NCBI GenBank assembly: GCA_024226335.1
Contig: JAAELY010000191.1
Span: 1-53,002 of the forward strand
Direction: 5' to 3'
DNA length: 53,002 bases
Source of the DNA: a bacterium
Lineage (GTDB): Bacteria > Myxococcota_A > UBA9160 > SZUA-336
Notes under the pieces: generated by a model
The model's database searches: none
Seen by the model: the letters and a program-made list of their open reading frames with translations, nothing else
Told to the model about the DNA's origin: nothing
Translations under genes and position numbers: made by a program
Shown here: positions 1 through 8,922 of the stretch, one piece after another
Layout of the letters: the number at the start of each line of letters is the position of its first letter
How positions within the stretch are numbered: position 1 is the stretch's first letter

Positions 1-1182
1 CAGTTGCGGTTGCTTGCGCTCCTGGGGCGTCATCGAGAAGATCATGGCTTCGATCTTCTTCAATTCCTTGCCGTCCACGTTCGCGCCTTCGGGGATCAGA
101 TCGCCCGCGAACGGCATCTTCTCCATCACGTCTTTGAGCGGACCCATCTTCTGGATGGTCTGTAGTTGCGACAGGAAGTCTTCGAGCGTGAACTGACCCT
201 TCAGCATGCGCTCGGCGTCGGCTTCGGCGCTCTCGACGTCGACGACTTCCTCGAAGTCCTGCATCAGGCCCACGACGTCGCCCATGCCCAGGATGCGCGA
301 GGCCATGCCCTCGGGCCGGAAGGTCTCGAGTCGGTCGACGCCTTCGCCCATGGTCACGCAGCGGATCGGCACGCCGGTAGCGGCGCGAATCGCCAGCGCG
401 GCGCCGCCGCGCGAGTCGCCATCGAGCTTGGTCAGGATCAGCCCGTTGAGGGGCAGGCGATCGGCGAAGCCGCGCGCCACGTTGACCGCTTCGCGACCCA
501 TCATGGCATCGCAGACCAGCGTGATGAACTCGGGCTCGGTGCGTTCGAGCACCTGTTCCAGTTCGTGCATCAACTCGTCGTCGATCTGCAGACGACCGGC
601 GGTGTCGAGGATGACGGTGTGGTGGCCGTTGGCGCGCGCGTGCTCGACGGCCTCGGCACAGATCGCCGGGGCGTCGTCGCCCTCGCGCGTGTACATGTCG
701 ACGTCGATCTGTTCGGCTAGAACGCGCAGTTGTTCACGCGCAGCGGGGCGGCGCACGTCGGCCGCCACCAGTAGCGGCTTTTCGCCCTGCTTCTTGAGCT
801 GCAGCGCCAGCTTCGCGCTGGTGCTGGTCTTACCCGTACCCTGTAGACCCACCATCATCAGCACGCGGGTCTTCTTGGACGGTTCGATGGGCTCTTCGGC
901 GCCCATCAGCTCGATCAGTTCTTCGTAGCAGGCTTTGGTGAAGTGATCGCTGGGGGTCACCTTCATCTGGCCGCCGCGCGTGCGCAGCTTCACGTTCTCG
1001 CCGATGGCCCGCTCTTTCACTCTGGCCAGGAAGTCGCGCACGATGCCCAGGTCGACGTCGGCCTCGAGCAGCGATAGGCGCACATCGCCGAGGGCCTCGG
1101 CGATGTTCTCTTCCGTCAGATCCGTGACGCCCCGGAAGCGGTCGCGGGCGCTGCGGAATCCCTTGGTCAGGGTCTCGAGCAT
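1..1182 (-). CDS. ffh: Signal recognition particle protein Ffh, 5' part (cut by window edge)
   Basis: This is the GTPase subunit of the signal recognition particle, which binds signal sequences and 4.5S RNA and delivers ribosomes to FtsY at the membrane. The reverse-strand frame is open from the ATG at 1182 to base 1 (394 codons, no stop), so the end of the M domain lies outside the window. Seen in order: an N domain starting MLETLTKGF, the P-loop GLQGTGKTS, DTAGR, TKLDGD and RILGMGDV, then the start of the methionine-rich M domain. The family is usually about 450-500 aa, so roughly 60-100 residues are missing. It is divergent from the biotin carrier gene, with 119 bp between them for promoters. 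Nothing is abnormal in the visible part. Confidence 0.97.
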   Translation of the reverse strand, partial: MLETLTKGFRSARDRFRGVTDLTEENIAEALGDVRLSLLEADVDLGIVRDFLARVKERAIGENVKLRTRGGQMKVTPSDHFTKACYEELIELMGAEEPIEPSKKTRVLMMVGLQGTGKTSTSAKLALQLKKQGEKPLLVAADVRRPAAREQLRVLAEQIDVDMYTREGDDAPAICAEAVEHARANGHHTVILDTAGRLQIDDELMHELEQVLERTEPEFITLVCDAMMGREAVNVARGFADRLPLNGLILTKLDGDSRGGAALAIRAATGVPIRCVTMGEGVDRLETFRPEGMASRILGMGDVVGLMQDFEEVVDVESAEADAERMLKGQFTLEDFLSQLQTIQKMGPLKDVMEKMPFAGDLIPEGANVDGKELKKIEAMIFSMTPQERKQPQL

Positions 1183-1301
1183 GGGCGGCAAATTAGCACA
1201 AGTGTCTGGGCGCTCCGGTCAGCCGTCGGGCGAGCCCGGCTGGCTGGTCTTGGAGCGAGATTTCGTGTACAAGAGAGCCCGATTTTCCTGCGGAGAAAAG
1301 C

Positions 1302-1517
1302 ATGTCCACGACGGTCGAGGCCCAGATCACGGGAACCGTGTTTTTGATCGAGACGCAGGTGGGCGCGCAGGTCGCTGAAGGCGACACGCTGATCGTGATC
1401 GAGTCCATGAAGATGGAACTTCCGGTCGAGTCACCGGCCGCGGGCAAGGTTTCCGAGATCAAAGTCGAGGAAGGCCAGAGCATCGAAGAGGGCGACGCCC
1501 TCGTCGTGCTCGACTGA
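1302..1517 (+). CDS. Stand-alone biotin carboxyl carrier (biotinyl/lipoyl attachment) protein
   Basis: This 71-residue protein is a single biotinyl domain. The biotinylation motif ESMKME lies at about residues 34-39, with the lysine expected to carry biotin. The mirror-related half (GKVSEIKVEEGQSIEEGD) that completes the flattened beta-barrel follows. It would shuttle carboxyl groups between a biotin carboxylase and a carboxyltransferase, but neither is in the window. A GGAGAA ribosome site precedes the ATG. The next gene, 115 bp downstream on the same strand, is an SDR dehydrogenase, which suggests acyl-CoA metabolism (inference). A lipoyl carrier is less likely because the Met-Lys-Met context is typical of biotin. 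Confidence 0.93.
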   Translation: MSTTVEAQITGTVFLIETQVGAQVAEGDTLIVIESMKMELPVESPAAGKVSEIKVEEGQSIEEGDALVVLD

Positions 1518-1632
1518 GCCTTCCGCGCCCCTGAATGCGGGGCGCATCTCAATCCCCCAACAGAGTCTGGCCGCGAGCCACCGGCTGCGGCCGCGCTTCG
1601 CGAAGTGCGAAGCACAATGCGAAGGAGAGATC

Positions 1633-2505
1633 ATGGGTCTACTGGATGGCAAGGTTGCAGTCGTTACGGGTGCGGGTGGCGGACTGGGTCGCGAGCACGC
1701 GCTTCTGTTTGCCAAGGAAGGCGCTTCGGTCGTCGTGAACGATCTGGGCGGTTCCCGCGACGGCTTAGGCGGTGGCGGTGCCATGGCCGATCAGGTCGTG
1801 GACGAGATCAAGGCGGCGGGGGGTGAGGCCGTGGCCAATTACGATTCCGTCGCGACGGTCGAGGGTGGACAGAACATCCTCAAGACTGCCGTCGACGCTT
1901 TCGAGCGTGTCGACATTCTCGTGAACAACGCCGGGATCCTGCGCGACAAGACACTGTCGAAGACCGAGGAAGCCGACTGGGACATCGTGCTCTCCGTCCA
2001 CCTCAAGGGCACCTACTGCGTCACGCGTCCGGTGTTCAACCACATGAAGGAAGGCGGACACGGCGGTGTGATCGTCAACACCACGTCCACTTCGGGCCTG
2101 CTGGGCAACTTCGGTCAGTCGAACTACGGCGCGGCCAAGGCCGGAATCGCCGGTTTTACCCGTTGCCTCGCCCTCGAAGGCAAGAAGTACAACATCCGGG
2201 CCTGGGGTCTGGCGCCGGTGGCCTTCACGCGACTGACCAATGACCTGCCGGGTTTCAACAGCGAAGAAGCCGCCAAGATGCTCGACCCCAGCAAGGTTTC
2301 GCCGACGGTTCTGTACATGGTGAGCGATCTGTCAAAGGACAAGACGGGCAAGTTCCTGTTCGCCGGCGGCGTCAAATGCGCTGAGATGAAGGTCGTGATG
2401 GCGCCCGGCTTCAAGAACATGGCGGGCATGACGGCTCAGGACATCGCTGCAAATGAAGACAGCGTATTCCTGCCCGACGAGGGGCCGATCAACTTCATGG
2501 GCTGA
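1633..2505 (+). CDS. SDR-family oxidoreductase, multifunctional-enzyme-2 (17-beta-HSD4) type
   Basis: This is a 290-aa short-chain dehydrogenase. The N-terminal NAD-binding glycine motif is TGAGGGLGREHA, and NDLGG with a glycine-rich insertion (DGLGGGGAMAD) follows. That insertion is characteristic of the 3-hydroxyacyl-CoA dehydrogenase unit of peroxisomal-type MFE-2. The NNAGI motif, a catalytic serine region (TTSTSG) and YGAAK (Tyr-x-x-x-Lys) are all present. Its probable role is oxidation of a 3-hydroxyacyl-CoA or a related alcohol; the substrate cannot be read from sequence. The start is an ATG with GAAGGAGA just upstream. A strong hairpin terminator follows the stop codon. Confidence 0.9.
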   Translation: MGLLDGKVAVVTGAGGGLGREHALLFAKEGASVVVNDLGGSRDGLGGGGAMADQVVDEIKAAGGEAVANYDSVATVEGGQNILKTAVDAFERVDILVNNAGILRDKTLSKTEEADWDIVLSVHLKGTYCVTRPVFNHMKEGGHGGVIVNTTSTSGLLGNFGQSNYGAAKAGIAGFTRCLALEGKKYNIRAWGLAPVAFTRLTNDLPGFNSEEAAKMLDPSKVSPTVLYMVSDLSKDKTGKFLFAGGVKCAEMKVVMAPGFKNMAGMTAQDIAANEDSVFLPDEGPINFMG

Positions 2506-2544
2506 GTTTCAGGGTCCCTCACGGGGCCGGGGCTGAGAGAACAG

Positions 2545-2580
2545 CGCCCCCGTTGCTGGTTTCCGGTGACGGGGGCGTTT
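2545..2580 (+). terminator. Rho-independent-type terminator after the SDR gene
   Basis: A 9-bp perfect GC-rich stem (CGCCCCCGT at 2545-2553 with ACGGGGGCG at 2569-2577) has a 15-nt loop and is followed by TTT. It separates the rightward SDR gene from the convergent LolA-like gene that ends at 2582. The T tract is short, so efficiency is uncertain. Confidence 0.7.
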
Positions 2581-2581
2581 C

Positions 2582-3379
2582 CTATTTCGGGCACTGGCGC
2601 CGCTTCAGGTGTTGCGGCGTGAAGATCTCGTCCGGCAGGTCCGTGTCTACGCGCAGGTTCTTCGTGTTCACTGTGGTCTTCACCCCGTGATTGTCGTCGG
2701 TCACGGTCGCGCTGCGCATGTAGTGGGTTTTGCCCTGTTTGGCGATGTCGTCTCGGGTCGTGCGCACGCGCTTGCGCGGTTTCGCATCCGATTCGTACAG
2801 ATCGATCTCGATCGGTACGCAGCTCGCGTCGTCAATACGGGCGCGCACGCGCGTGTAGTCGGTCTTTCCCCCCGAAGGCAATGCGAGTTCGACCTGTGTG
2901 CTGCCCGGTGTCGATCCCGTGTCCGCCGTCCCGTCCAGAGTGGCCTGGGCCAGGTTCAGGGGTAGATAACGCAGATCGTCGTAGCGGATTGCGGTGCGTC
3001 CGATGCGCCCGCGCCTGGCGGCCGCGCCCGGCGTGTAGCGCAGCACGCGTTCGTCCTCGGGCAGGTAGAGCCAGATCTGACGCTCTGATTCCCGGTTGTG
3101 GATGAGATAGGCCAGGCCTTCGACGTCGCGCGGTGCGGTCATGCAGACCAGGGTGCGGCTCAGGCCATCGGGCGCGAGTTCCCAGAAGACCCGACCTTCG
3201 TGGGTGTAGCTGCGCCCGCTGCGGTCTACTGACTCGAGTCTCAGTTCCAGCACCGCAGAGCGGCGCGGCACGTTTTCGTTCATACAGGCGATCGTCGCCT
3301 CTCCGGTCTCCGCGCCATTGGCAATCAGCGGAATCGCGAAGCTCAGTGTCGCGAGTATCAAAGCCCAACGTCGTGGCAT
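2582..3379 (-). CDS. LolA-like outer membrane lipoprotein-sorting protein
   Basis: This periplasmic protein of 265 aa has a signal peptide (RRWALILATLSFAIPLIANG, then the cleavage region). The body matches the LolA_like (TP_0789) family: YTHEGRVFW, the IWLYLPEDERVLRY strand pair, RYDDLRYLPLN, then the C-terminal hydrophobic-groove strands ending in DLPDEIFTPQHL. Proteins of this fold carry lipids or lipoproteins and often accompany RND-type exporters, but none is adjacent here. The ATG at 3379 is preferred over a GTG 12 bases upstream because GGGAG is well spaced before it. A second member of the same family lies at 41461-42231. The cargo is unknown. Confidence 0.75.
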   Translation of the reverse strand: MPRRWALILATLSFAIPLIANGAETGEATIACMNENVPRRSAVLELRLESVDRSGRSYTHEGRVFWELAPDGLSRTLVCMTAPRDVEGLAYLIHNRESERQIWLYLPEDERVLRYTPGAAARRGRIGRTAIRYDDLRYLPLNLAQATLDGTADTGSTPGSTQVELALPSGGKTDYTRVRARIDDASCVPIEIDLYESDAKPRKRVRTTRDDIAKQGKTHYMRSATVTDDNHGVKTTVNTKNLRVDTDLPDEIFTPQHLKRRQCPK

Positions 3380-3594
3380 CTCGTCTCCCACCTGGTGAGT
3401 GATTCTCGAGGAAATCCGCCCGCATCATACCGGAATGGGTCTGAGTCCTGGCAGGCTGCGGAAGGGTCCGCTCCCGTCGCTCTGGGGTGACGAAAGTGGA
3501 CAAGCTTGACGCAATGCAGCGGACCCGGCGTCAATACACGAGCGAAACTTCGCCGAAGGAATGCGCGCTTCGGTGTTTTCGTTAACTTGAAACC

Positions 3595-6294
3595 GTGCAC
3601 ACGAAGCAGCCTCCCGCACCGCCTGAGGAGACCCGATCCGAGGCGGATCCGCTCGAAGAGAGTCGCCCGCCCACAACGACCCCTATCCCCGACGGGGACG
3701 GTTCCGGCGATCCGTATACTTCGATGACGCCGCGCTTCGGGAACATGGCCCAGTGGTTCGCGCGTCGCTTTTTTTCGTCATTCCAGTTCGAGACCGGCGA
3801 CGCCGGGACGCTGCGCTCGCTCGAGTCCACGGGCGCGATCGTGTACGTCATGCGTTATTCGTCGCGCCTCGACTACTTCCTGTTCAACTGGCTGTTCCTG
3901 TCGGCGGGCTTGCGCCTGTCGTCCTTCGCCAACGGCATCAAGTTCTACTACTACCGTCCACTGGGTGAGGCGACTCGCCTGCTCTGGAGCGGTCTGATTG
4001 AACGCATACGCTTCGGCAATCGCGGCATGCGCGAACGCGGCATCTTGCACATCCGCCGGACGATTCGCCGCGGCGATACGGCTTTTTTGTTCCTGCGCAC
4101 CGACAAGACCGGATCTCGTTTGCGTACGCGCCAGGGAGCCGTCAGTTCCGCTCGCTCCGAACTGGACTACCTGCGCCAGATCGTCGACAACTGTTTCACC
4201 AGTCCGGATCCGGTGTCGCTGGTTCCGCTGGCGTTGTTCTGGCGCAAGGGCAGTCGCCCGCAGCGCCCGTTCCTGAATCTCTTCTACGGCGGGCCCGAGC
4301 GTCCCACGGATATCGGCAAGGTCATCTCGTTCATCTGGAACTACCGCAATCTGGCCGTGCGCATCGGCACGCGCATCGATCTACAGGGCTTCGTGAGCGA
4401 GCGCCGTTGGGAAGGTCGTGAGCGCATCGTCAAGCAGGTTCGACGTTCGCTGCTCATCTTCCTGCGCCGCGAAGAGAAGCCGGTTCTCGGCGCTGCGCTC
4501 CCGACGTTCGAACGCATCCAGGAAGCCGTGCTCGACGATCCCGAGGTGCGACGCACGATTCGCCAGATCGCCGACGAATCCAATCGATCCGAGGCGCGCG
4601 TCGAGGCGCGGGCGCGTCGCATGGTCGGCGAGATCGCCGCGAACCAGAGCCCAACGATGCTGGCCGCTCTCTCGGTGATCATCGCCGCGATGTTCAAGCG
4701 CTTGTTCGCGCGTTTCGAAGTTCACGGGCTGGAGCGTGTCATCGAGGTGGCCAAGCTCCATCCGATCGTGCTCCTGCCGAGCCATCGCAGCCACTTCGAC
4801 TATCTGATCCTGTCGTGGATGTTCTACCAGCGGCATCTGGTGCCACCCCAGGTCGCCGCGGGCATCAATTTGAGCTTCTGGCCGCTCGGTCCCATTTTCC
4901 GTCGAGCTGGTGGCTACTTCCTGCGCCGCAGTTTCGACGGCGATCAGCTGTACTCGGCGGTGTTCCGCGGCTACGTGCAGAACCTGATCAAGGCCGGCAT
5001 CACCCAGGAGTTCTTCATCGAGGGAACGCGCTCGCGCACCGGCAAGACGCTGACTCCGAGACTGGGCATGCTGCGTATGGTGCTCGAAGCTTTCTCGCGC
5101 GGCGCGCGGCGCGAGCTGTACGTGATTCCCGTCGGCTTTACCTACGAACGCCTGGTCGAAGAAGGCAGCATTCGCGAAGAGCGGCAGGGCAAAGCGAAAA
5201 AGCGAGAGAGCTTGGTTGAACTCCTGAAAGCGCGCAGCGTCTTCAACTACAGCTTCGGCAGTGTGACGGTGCGCTTCGGTGAGCCCATCTCGGTGGCGCA
5301 GCGCATGGAGGAAGCGAAACAGAGCGGTCTGCTGCTACCGGCTGCGGAAGGCGAGGCGGTCCCCAATCTGCGCCCGCTGACGCACGAACTCGGAATCGAT
5401 ATTTCACGCAAGCTGAACGAGCTGACGACGGCCGGTCGCTCTTCGGTTGCGGCGGCCGCGCTACTGGGCAGTCCCGCCCTGGGGATTCGCGAGAGCTTGT
5501 TCCGGGCGCGGGTCTCCGAGATTGCCCAATTGCTCGAACTGCTCGGCATGGCCCGGTCCGAGAACCTGGAGCGCTGCCTGGCCACTGAACGGCCCGCGGC
5601 CGTCATCGAGTTGCTCGAGCAGGCGGATCGAGTCAAGCGGGTCCACTCTCCACACGGTGACCTCTTGCAGATCAAAGACGGTGTGCGCGACGCGTTGGAC
5701 TATTACCGTGCCACGATTGCCCCGGCCCTGGTGTGGCCAGCCGTGCTGGCGTTCGCACTGCACGAAGCGCGTACTCGCAAGAACGCCTGCGATACCGCCT
5801 CGGCCTGGCTCGATCTGCTGAGGCTCGAGTACTTCCCCATCGAGGGCCCAGAACGTCATGTAAAACTCCTCCGGCTGATCGATCACTTCACCGAGCGGGG
5901 GTGGATCGCCGATGCAGAGGACGGCAAGATGCACGTCACGCGCCGGGGCCACGAATGGCTGAGCTTCCTGGCCGCGCAGTTGCGCCCGATCATGGAGGCC
6001 TACCAGGCGATGCTTCTGGCCGTGCGCGCATCGCAAGGCAAGATCAAACGCCGAGAGCTACTGGATTCCGTGCAGAAGGTGCAGCGCGAACAACTCCTAC
6101 TGGGCGAGGCGGTCTTCCCCGAGGGGATCTGCAGCGTGGCTGCCGGCAATGCGCTCGCTCGCTTGCTGGCCGACGGCGTTCTGCGAACCGACGGAAACCC
6201 CAACAAGCCCGACGCGGACCTGGAGCCCGGAGAGAACTGGGATCTACTCGAAGCCGATGCCGCGCTGGTGGGCGCCGCGTTGCGTTGGCCGTAA
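3595..6294 (+). CDS. plsB: Glycerol-3-phosphate acyltransferase, PlsB type
   Basis: This enzyme acylates sn-glycerol 3-phosphate at position 1, the first step of phospholipid synthesis at the inner membrane. The 899-aa protein contains the acyltransferase signature HRSHFDYL near residue 396 (HX4D), AAGINLSFWPLGPIFRRAG as in PlsB, and FIEGTRSRTGK near residue 475. E. coli PlsB is 807 aa, so this one is somewhat longer, with a proline-rich N-terminal tail of about 40 residues. The N-terminal half contains a segment that resembles the active-site region but lacks the histidine (RYSSRLDYFLFNWLF near residue 85). This resembles the non-catalytic half known in PlsB. Translation begins with GTG. It is divergent from the LolA-like gene over about 215 bp. 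Confidence 0.93.
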   Translation: MHTKQPPAPPEETRSEADPLEESRPPTTTPIPDGDGSGDPYTSMTPRFGNMAQWFARRFFSSFQFETGDAGTLRSLESTGAIVYVMRYSSRLDYFLFNWLFLSAGLRLSSFANGIKFYYYRPLGEATRLLWSGLIERIRFGNRGMRERGILHIRRTIRRGDTAFLFLRTDKTGSRLRTRQGAVSSARSELDYLRQIVDNCFTSPDPVSLVPLALFWRKGSRPQRPFLNLFYGGPERPTDIGKVISFIWNYRNLAVRIGTRIDLQGFVSERRWEGRERIVKQVRRSLLIFLRREEKPVLGAALPTFERIQEAVLDDPEVRRTIRQIADESNRSEARVEARARRMVGEIAANQSPTMLAALSVIIAAMFKRLFARFEVHGLERVIEVAKLHPIVLLPSHRSHFDYLILSWMFYQRHLVPPQVAAGINLSFWPLGPIFRRAGGYFLRRSFDGDQLYSAVFRGYVQNLIKAGITQEFFIEGTRSRTGKTLTPRLGMLRMVLEAFSRGARRELYVIPVGFTYERLVEEGSIREERQGKAKKRESLVELLKARSVFNYSFGSVTVRFGEPISVAQRMEEAKQSGLLLPAAEGEAVPNLRPLTHELGIDISRKLNELTTAGRSSVAAAALLGSPALGIRESLFRARVSEIAQLLELLGMARSENLERCLATERPAAVIELLEQADRVKRVHSPHGDLLQIKDGVRDALDYYRATIAPALVWPAVLAFALHEARTRKNACDTASAWLDLLRLEYFPIEGPERHVKLLRLIDHFTERGWIADAEDGKMHVTRRGHEWLSFLAAQLRPIMEAYQAMLLAVRASQGKIKRRELLDSVQKVQREQLLLGEAVFPEGICSVAAGNALARLLADGVLRTDGNPNKPDADLEPGENWDLLEADAALVGAALRWP

Positions 6295-6298
6295 AACC

Positions 6299-6315
6299 GG
6301 CGGGCGAAACCCGCC
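6299..6315. other. GC-rich hairpin just after plsB
   Basis: A 6-bp perfect stem (GGCGGG/CCCGCC) with a CGAAA loop starts 4 bp after the plsB stop. No T tract follows, so it may act as a 3'-end stabiliser or a weak terminator rather than a classical terminator. Confidence 0.4.
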
Positions 6316-6368
6316 CTCAGGGCACCTTTCCCTCAAAAAACGTGCAGTTGGGGGAATTAGTCCACAAC

Positions 6369-6395
6369 TTTCGAACGTTTCGAACGTTTCGAGCG
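6369..6395. repeat. Three tandem 9-bp repeats upstream of the PEP-CTERM gene
   Basis: TTTCGAACG occurs twice in tandem and is followed by a third, one-mismatch copy (TTTCGAGCG). Each unit contains TTCGAA or a near-palindrome. The array ends 63 bp before the ATG of the PEP-CTERM protein, a position suitable for regulator binding or a promoter region. Its function is not known. Confidence 0.6.
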
Positions 6396-6458
6396 ACAAG
6401 ATGCACTCGAATTGCGCTATCCTATGGCCGATTCTCTCCACCTTTCTGGGAGCACCCT

Positions 6459-7301
6459 ATGAGCCTCTATACTTTGCGCAGCAAGCTGATCGCTATTTCA
6501 CTCATCCTTCTGGCCTGGGCACTGCCGACTCCGGCCTCTGCGAACGCGCTGTTCGCCGGAGACCTTTCGAGCACTCTGTGGACAGTGGACTCGACCACCG
6601 GTGCGGCTGTCGAAATCGGTTCGATGGGGCCGCACGTCATCTCCGACCTGGCGGTCTCGCCGAGCGGCGACCTCTACGCGGTTGGGTACTCGACTCTCTG
6701 GCGCGTCGACAAGGCGACCGGGGCCAAGACGATGATAGGAGCTCACGGAATCGCCGGTGCAAACGCTCTCGCGTTCAACCCGAGCGGGATTCTCTTCCTC
6801 GCCGGTGGTTCACAACTCGCCACCGTCGATATCACCACGGGTGCCGGTACGGTGATCGGCTCAACTGGCTTCAACTCGGCAGGTGATATCGCTTTCGGTC
6901 TCGACGGAGAGCTGTATCAGACCGCGGATGGATCAGTCGGAAACCAATTGGTGATTCTCGATACGACCACGGGAGCGGGCACGGCAGTTGGAGACATCGG
7001 TTTTGGCAACGTCTTCGGACTGGCGGCCGAAGGCTCCGGGCTCGTAGGCCTGACTTCCCGTGGCTGGACTATTTCGATTGACACCGCGACCGGTGGCGGA
7101 GTAGCCATCGCTTCGGGTGGGATCGACGCAAATGGAGCGACGCCCGTATCGGGTGGGATCGCGACAAATGGAGCGGCGTCCGCATCGGCATCGGGTCTGC
7201 CGATTCCCGAGCCAACCTCTACGCTGCTCTTTACTGCGGGAGTTTTCGTTGTGGCCTGGGCCATTCGCAGGAAACGGGAATCCTTGAACATCGCCAACTA
7301 G
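6459..7301 (+). CDS. PEP-CTERM-sorted secreted protein with propeller-like repeats
   Basis: This is a 280-aa exported protein. It has a signal peptide (SKLIAISLILLAWALPTPASA), then repeats of the type 'LWTVDSTTGA.. / ..LAVSPSGDLYAVG' spaced about 40 residues, suggesting a beta-propeller. The C-terminus is a PEP-CTERM tail: IPEPTSTLLF, a hydrophobic helix, then RRKRE. Such proteins are cleaved and anchored or released by exosortase; no exosortase lies in this window. The ATG at 6459 is chosen because it starts directly at the signal peptide, although the frame is open far upstream into plsB. The end lies 7 bp from the convergent ABC permease gene. Its biological role is unknown. Confidence 0.87.
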   Translation: MSLYTLRSKLIAISLILLAWALPTPASANALFAGDLSSTLWTVDSTTGAAVEIGSMGPHVISDLAVSPSGDLYAVGYSTLWRVDKATGAKTMIGAHGIAGANALAFNPSGILFLAGGSQLATVDITTGAGTVIGSTGFNSAGDIAFGLDGELYQTADGSVGNQLVILDTTTGAGTAVGDIGFGNVFGLAAEGSGLVGLTSRGWTISIDTATGGGVAIASGGIDANGATPVSGGIATNGAASASASGLPIPEPTSTLLFTAGVFVVAWAIRRKRESLNIAN

Positions 7302-7312
7302 CTGCAAGCTAG
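7298..7312. terminator. Small bidirectional hairpin covering two convergent stop codons
   Basis: CTAGCT-GCA-AGCTAG forms a 6-bp perfect stem with a 3-nt loop. It contains the TAG stops of both the rightward PEP-CTERM gene and the leftward permease gene. It lacks a T tract, so termination is possible but not shown. Confidence 0.35.
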
Positions 7313-8100
7313 GCGCGAACCCCGAAGCGACTGCCCGATGTGTAGCGGCGCAGGCCGCGACCGAAGAACCAGGCGGCCAGGCACGAGTAGAAGATCGCGG
7401 CAGCGAACGCCGCAGCGATGCCTTCGACGCTGAATTCCCGTAACAGGCCCACTGGCAAATAGCCTATGAAGCCGGCCGGCAGGACTGAGAACAGCAGTAG
7501 ACGCAGCGGTCCCGTGAACAGCGGTTGCGGGTACAACGCGAAGGTGAGCAGGAACTCCCATACTTGACGGGCCAGACCCTGCGCGTGACCCAACCAGAAT
7601 GCCGTGCTGTGAATGATGATGCCGGTCGATAGGAACACGATCGAGGCGAGCGCGACGACGAGCAACGCCAGCGGAATCTCCAGCGGAGAGACGACGCCCG
7701 ATATGCTCAGAAAGAACGTTCCGCTGAGCAGATCACCCCAACCGGCTGCAAACGTGTGCGAGCCGGTCGTGTGCAGCAGGGTCGACTTCGGCTGTGTCAG
7801 GAAGACATCGAGTTCCCCGTCGGCGATCATGCGAGAGAGTTCGCGCACTCCCCCTCCCAGAACGACGGCACAGCCGAAGGAGCACGCCACGACCCCGTGC
7901 AGCGCCATCACGTCGCCGATCTTCCAGCCGCGAATATCGTCGAAACGGTCGAAGAAGATCCACCAGATCGTGAAAAAGATGAGATTGTTGAGCGCCATCA
8001 TCGCGACTTGAAGAAAGAAGGCCCCGCGCCGGGCGAAGCTGGCCTTCAGGTTCGTGGCGATCAGCGCCCGCGCGAACAGCAGGTTGTCTCTGGTCGCCAT
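7309..8100 (-). CDS. ABC-2 family transporter permease (COG3694-like)
   Basis: This 263-aa integral membrane protein has about six hydrophobic segments, including NLIFFTIWWIFFDRF near residue 40 and several alanine/leucine-rich helices. It resembles the ABC2_membrane_6 permeases that occur in threes with a second permease and an ATPase (COG4586/COG4587/COG3694). It is the last gene of that leftward operon, starting 2 bp after the interrupted permease gene ends. The substrate is unknown; relatives are exporters of uncertain cargo. The ATG and reading frame are unambiguous. Confidence 0.82.
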   Translation of the reverse strand: MATRDNLLFARALIATNLKASFARRGAFFLQVAMMALNNLIFFTIWWIFFDRFDDIRGWKIGDVMALHGVVACSFGCAVVLGGGVRELSRMIADGELDVFLTQPKSTLLHTTGSHTFAAGWGDLLSGTFFLSISGVVSPLEIPLALLVVALASIVFLSTGIIIHSTAFWLGHAQGLARQVWEFLLTFALYPQPLFTGPLRLLLFSVLPAGFIGYLPVGLLREFSVEGIAAAFAAAIFYSCLAAWFFGRGLRRYTSGSRFGVRA

Positions 8101-8102
8101 GG

Positions 8103-8921
8103 TCAGCCTCCACTCACTTCAAGTGCCCGCAAAGCGCGTCGATAGATCCAGACAGTGAAACACGCCACGAGGACCAGCCAAGTCGCCATGCGCAGGGCGA
8201 CCATCGCCGCGAGTTCCCAGTCCAGACCGAAGGCCATTCGCGCAGGGCCGTACATCAGCGACGAAAACGGACTCGCGAGGGCGATCCGGCGCAACCACTC
8301 CGGGTAGATCTCCAGAGGCAGTAAAAGGCCGCCGAGCACGAAGCCCAGCTTCTGCCAGATCTAGTACAACGGTGAAGTGTCCTGAAGCCAGACGGCCCCC
8401 AGACCGATGGCCACGGTGAAGATCAGTCCCAGGATCGATGCACCGATGCCCAGGGGGATTGCCAGCCATAGGCCGCGGGGATCGCCGGGCAGCCCACCGG
8501 CCATCGCGTAGGCGAGCGCAAACCCGACCGGCGCCAGCACCAGGAGTCGCGCCGCGTATTCTCCACCACCGCGCGCGATGCACACCCCCAGATAGGAGAT
8601 CGGACGCGGCAGTTGATAGGCGATGTCGCCGCTGATCACGTCGCTTTCGACCTGCAGGAACACCCAGGGCATCGAGAGTGCGATCCACTCCGTGATTGCG
8701 ACGTACCACAGGAGTTCGGGCACCCCGAGGCCCTCGACGACGTTCTTCTCCACGATGACCACCCATAAGCGAGAGAAGATCAGCAGTAGGATCGCGAAGA
8801 AACCGCTGCGCCCGAGGATCGGCGCCCACTCCCGCAAGGCGCTGCGGAAGGACAGTGAGAACAGGGCGCGGTACTTCCCCACTCGATCGGGCTTGGGCGG
8901 TGTTGCAAACGCTGTAGTCAT
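8103..8921 (-). pseudogene. ABC-2 family permease (COG4587-like) interrupted by an in-frame TAG
   Basis: The frame runs from the ATG at 8921 to the TGA at 8103 (272 residues), but a TAG stop occupies 8361-8363. The frame is unchanged on both sides: the protein reads ...QDTSPLY-stop-IWQKLGFVLGG... and continues as a normal permease (LLLPLEIYPEW, then three more helices). The split would give a 186-aa N-terminal piece and a C-terminal remainder. In related permeases the stop position is, to my recollection, usually a tryptophan, so a single TGG-to-TAG change would explain it. Both flanking operon genes look intact. It could be a nonsense mutation, a sequencing error, or amber suppression; the last is least likely. 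Confidence 0.8.
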
Positions 8922-8922
8922 C

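Noticed and set aside
166-928. Long open frames on the + strand (184 and 240 codons)
   Set aside because: They lie opposite ffh, which has all expected motifs; the translations are low-complexity products of GC-rich antisense DNA.
5733-6458. N-terminal extension of the PEP-CTERM protein by 242 codons
   Set aside because: The extension overlaps plsB in another frame and has no protein-like features; the signal peptide begins at 6459.
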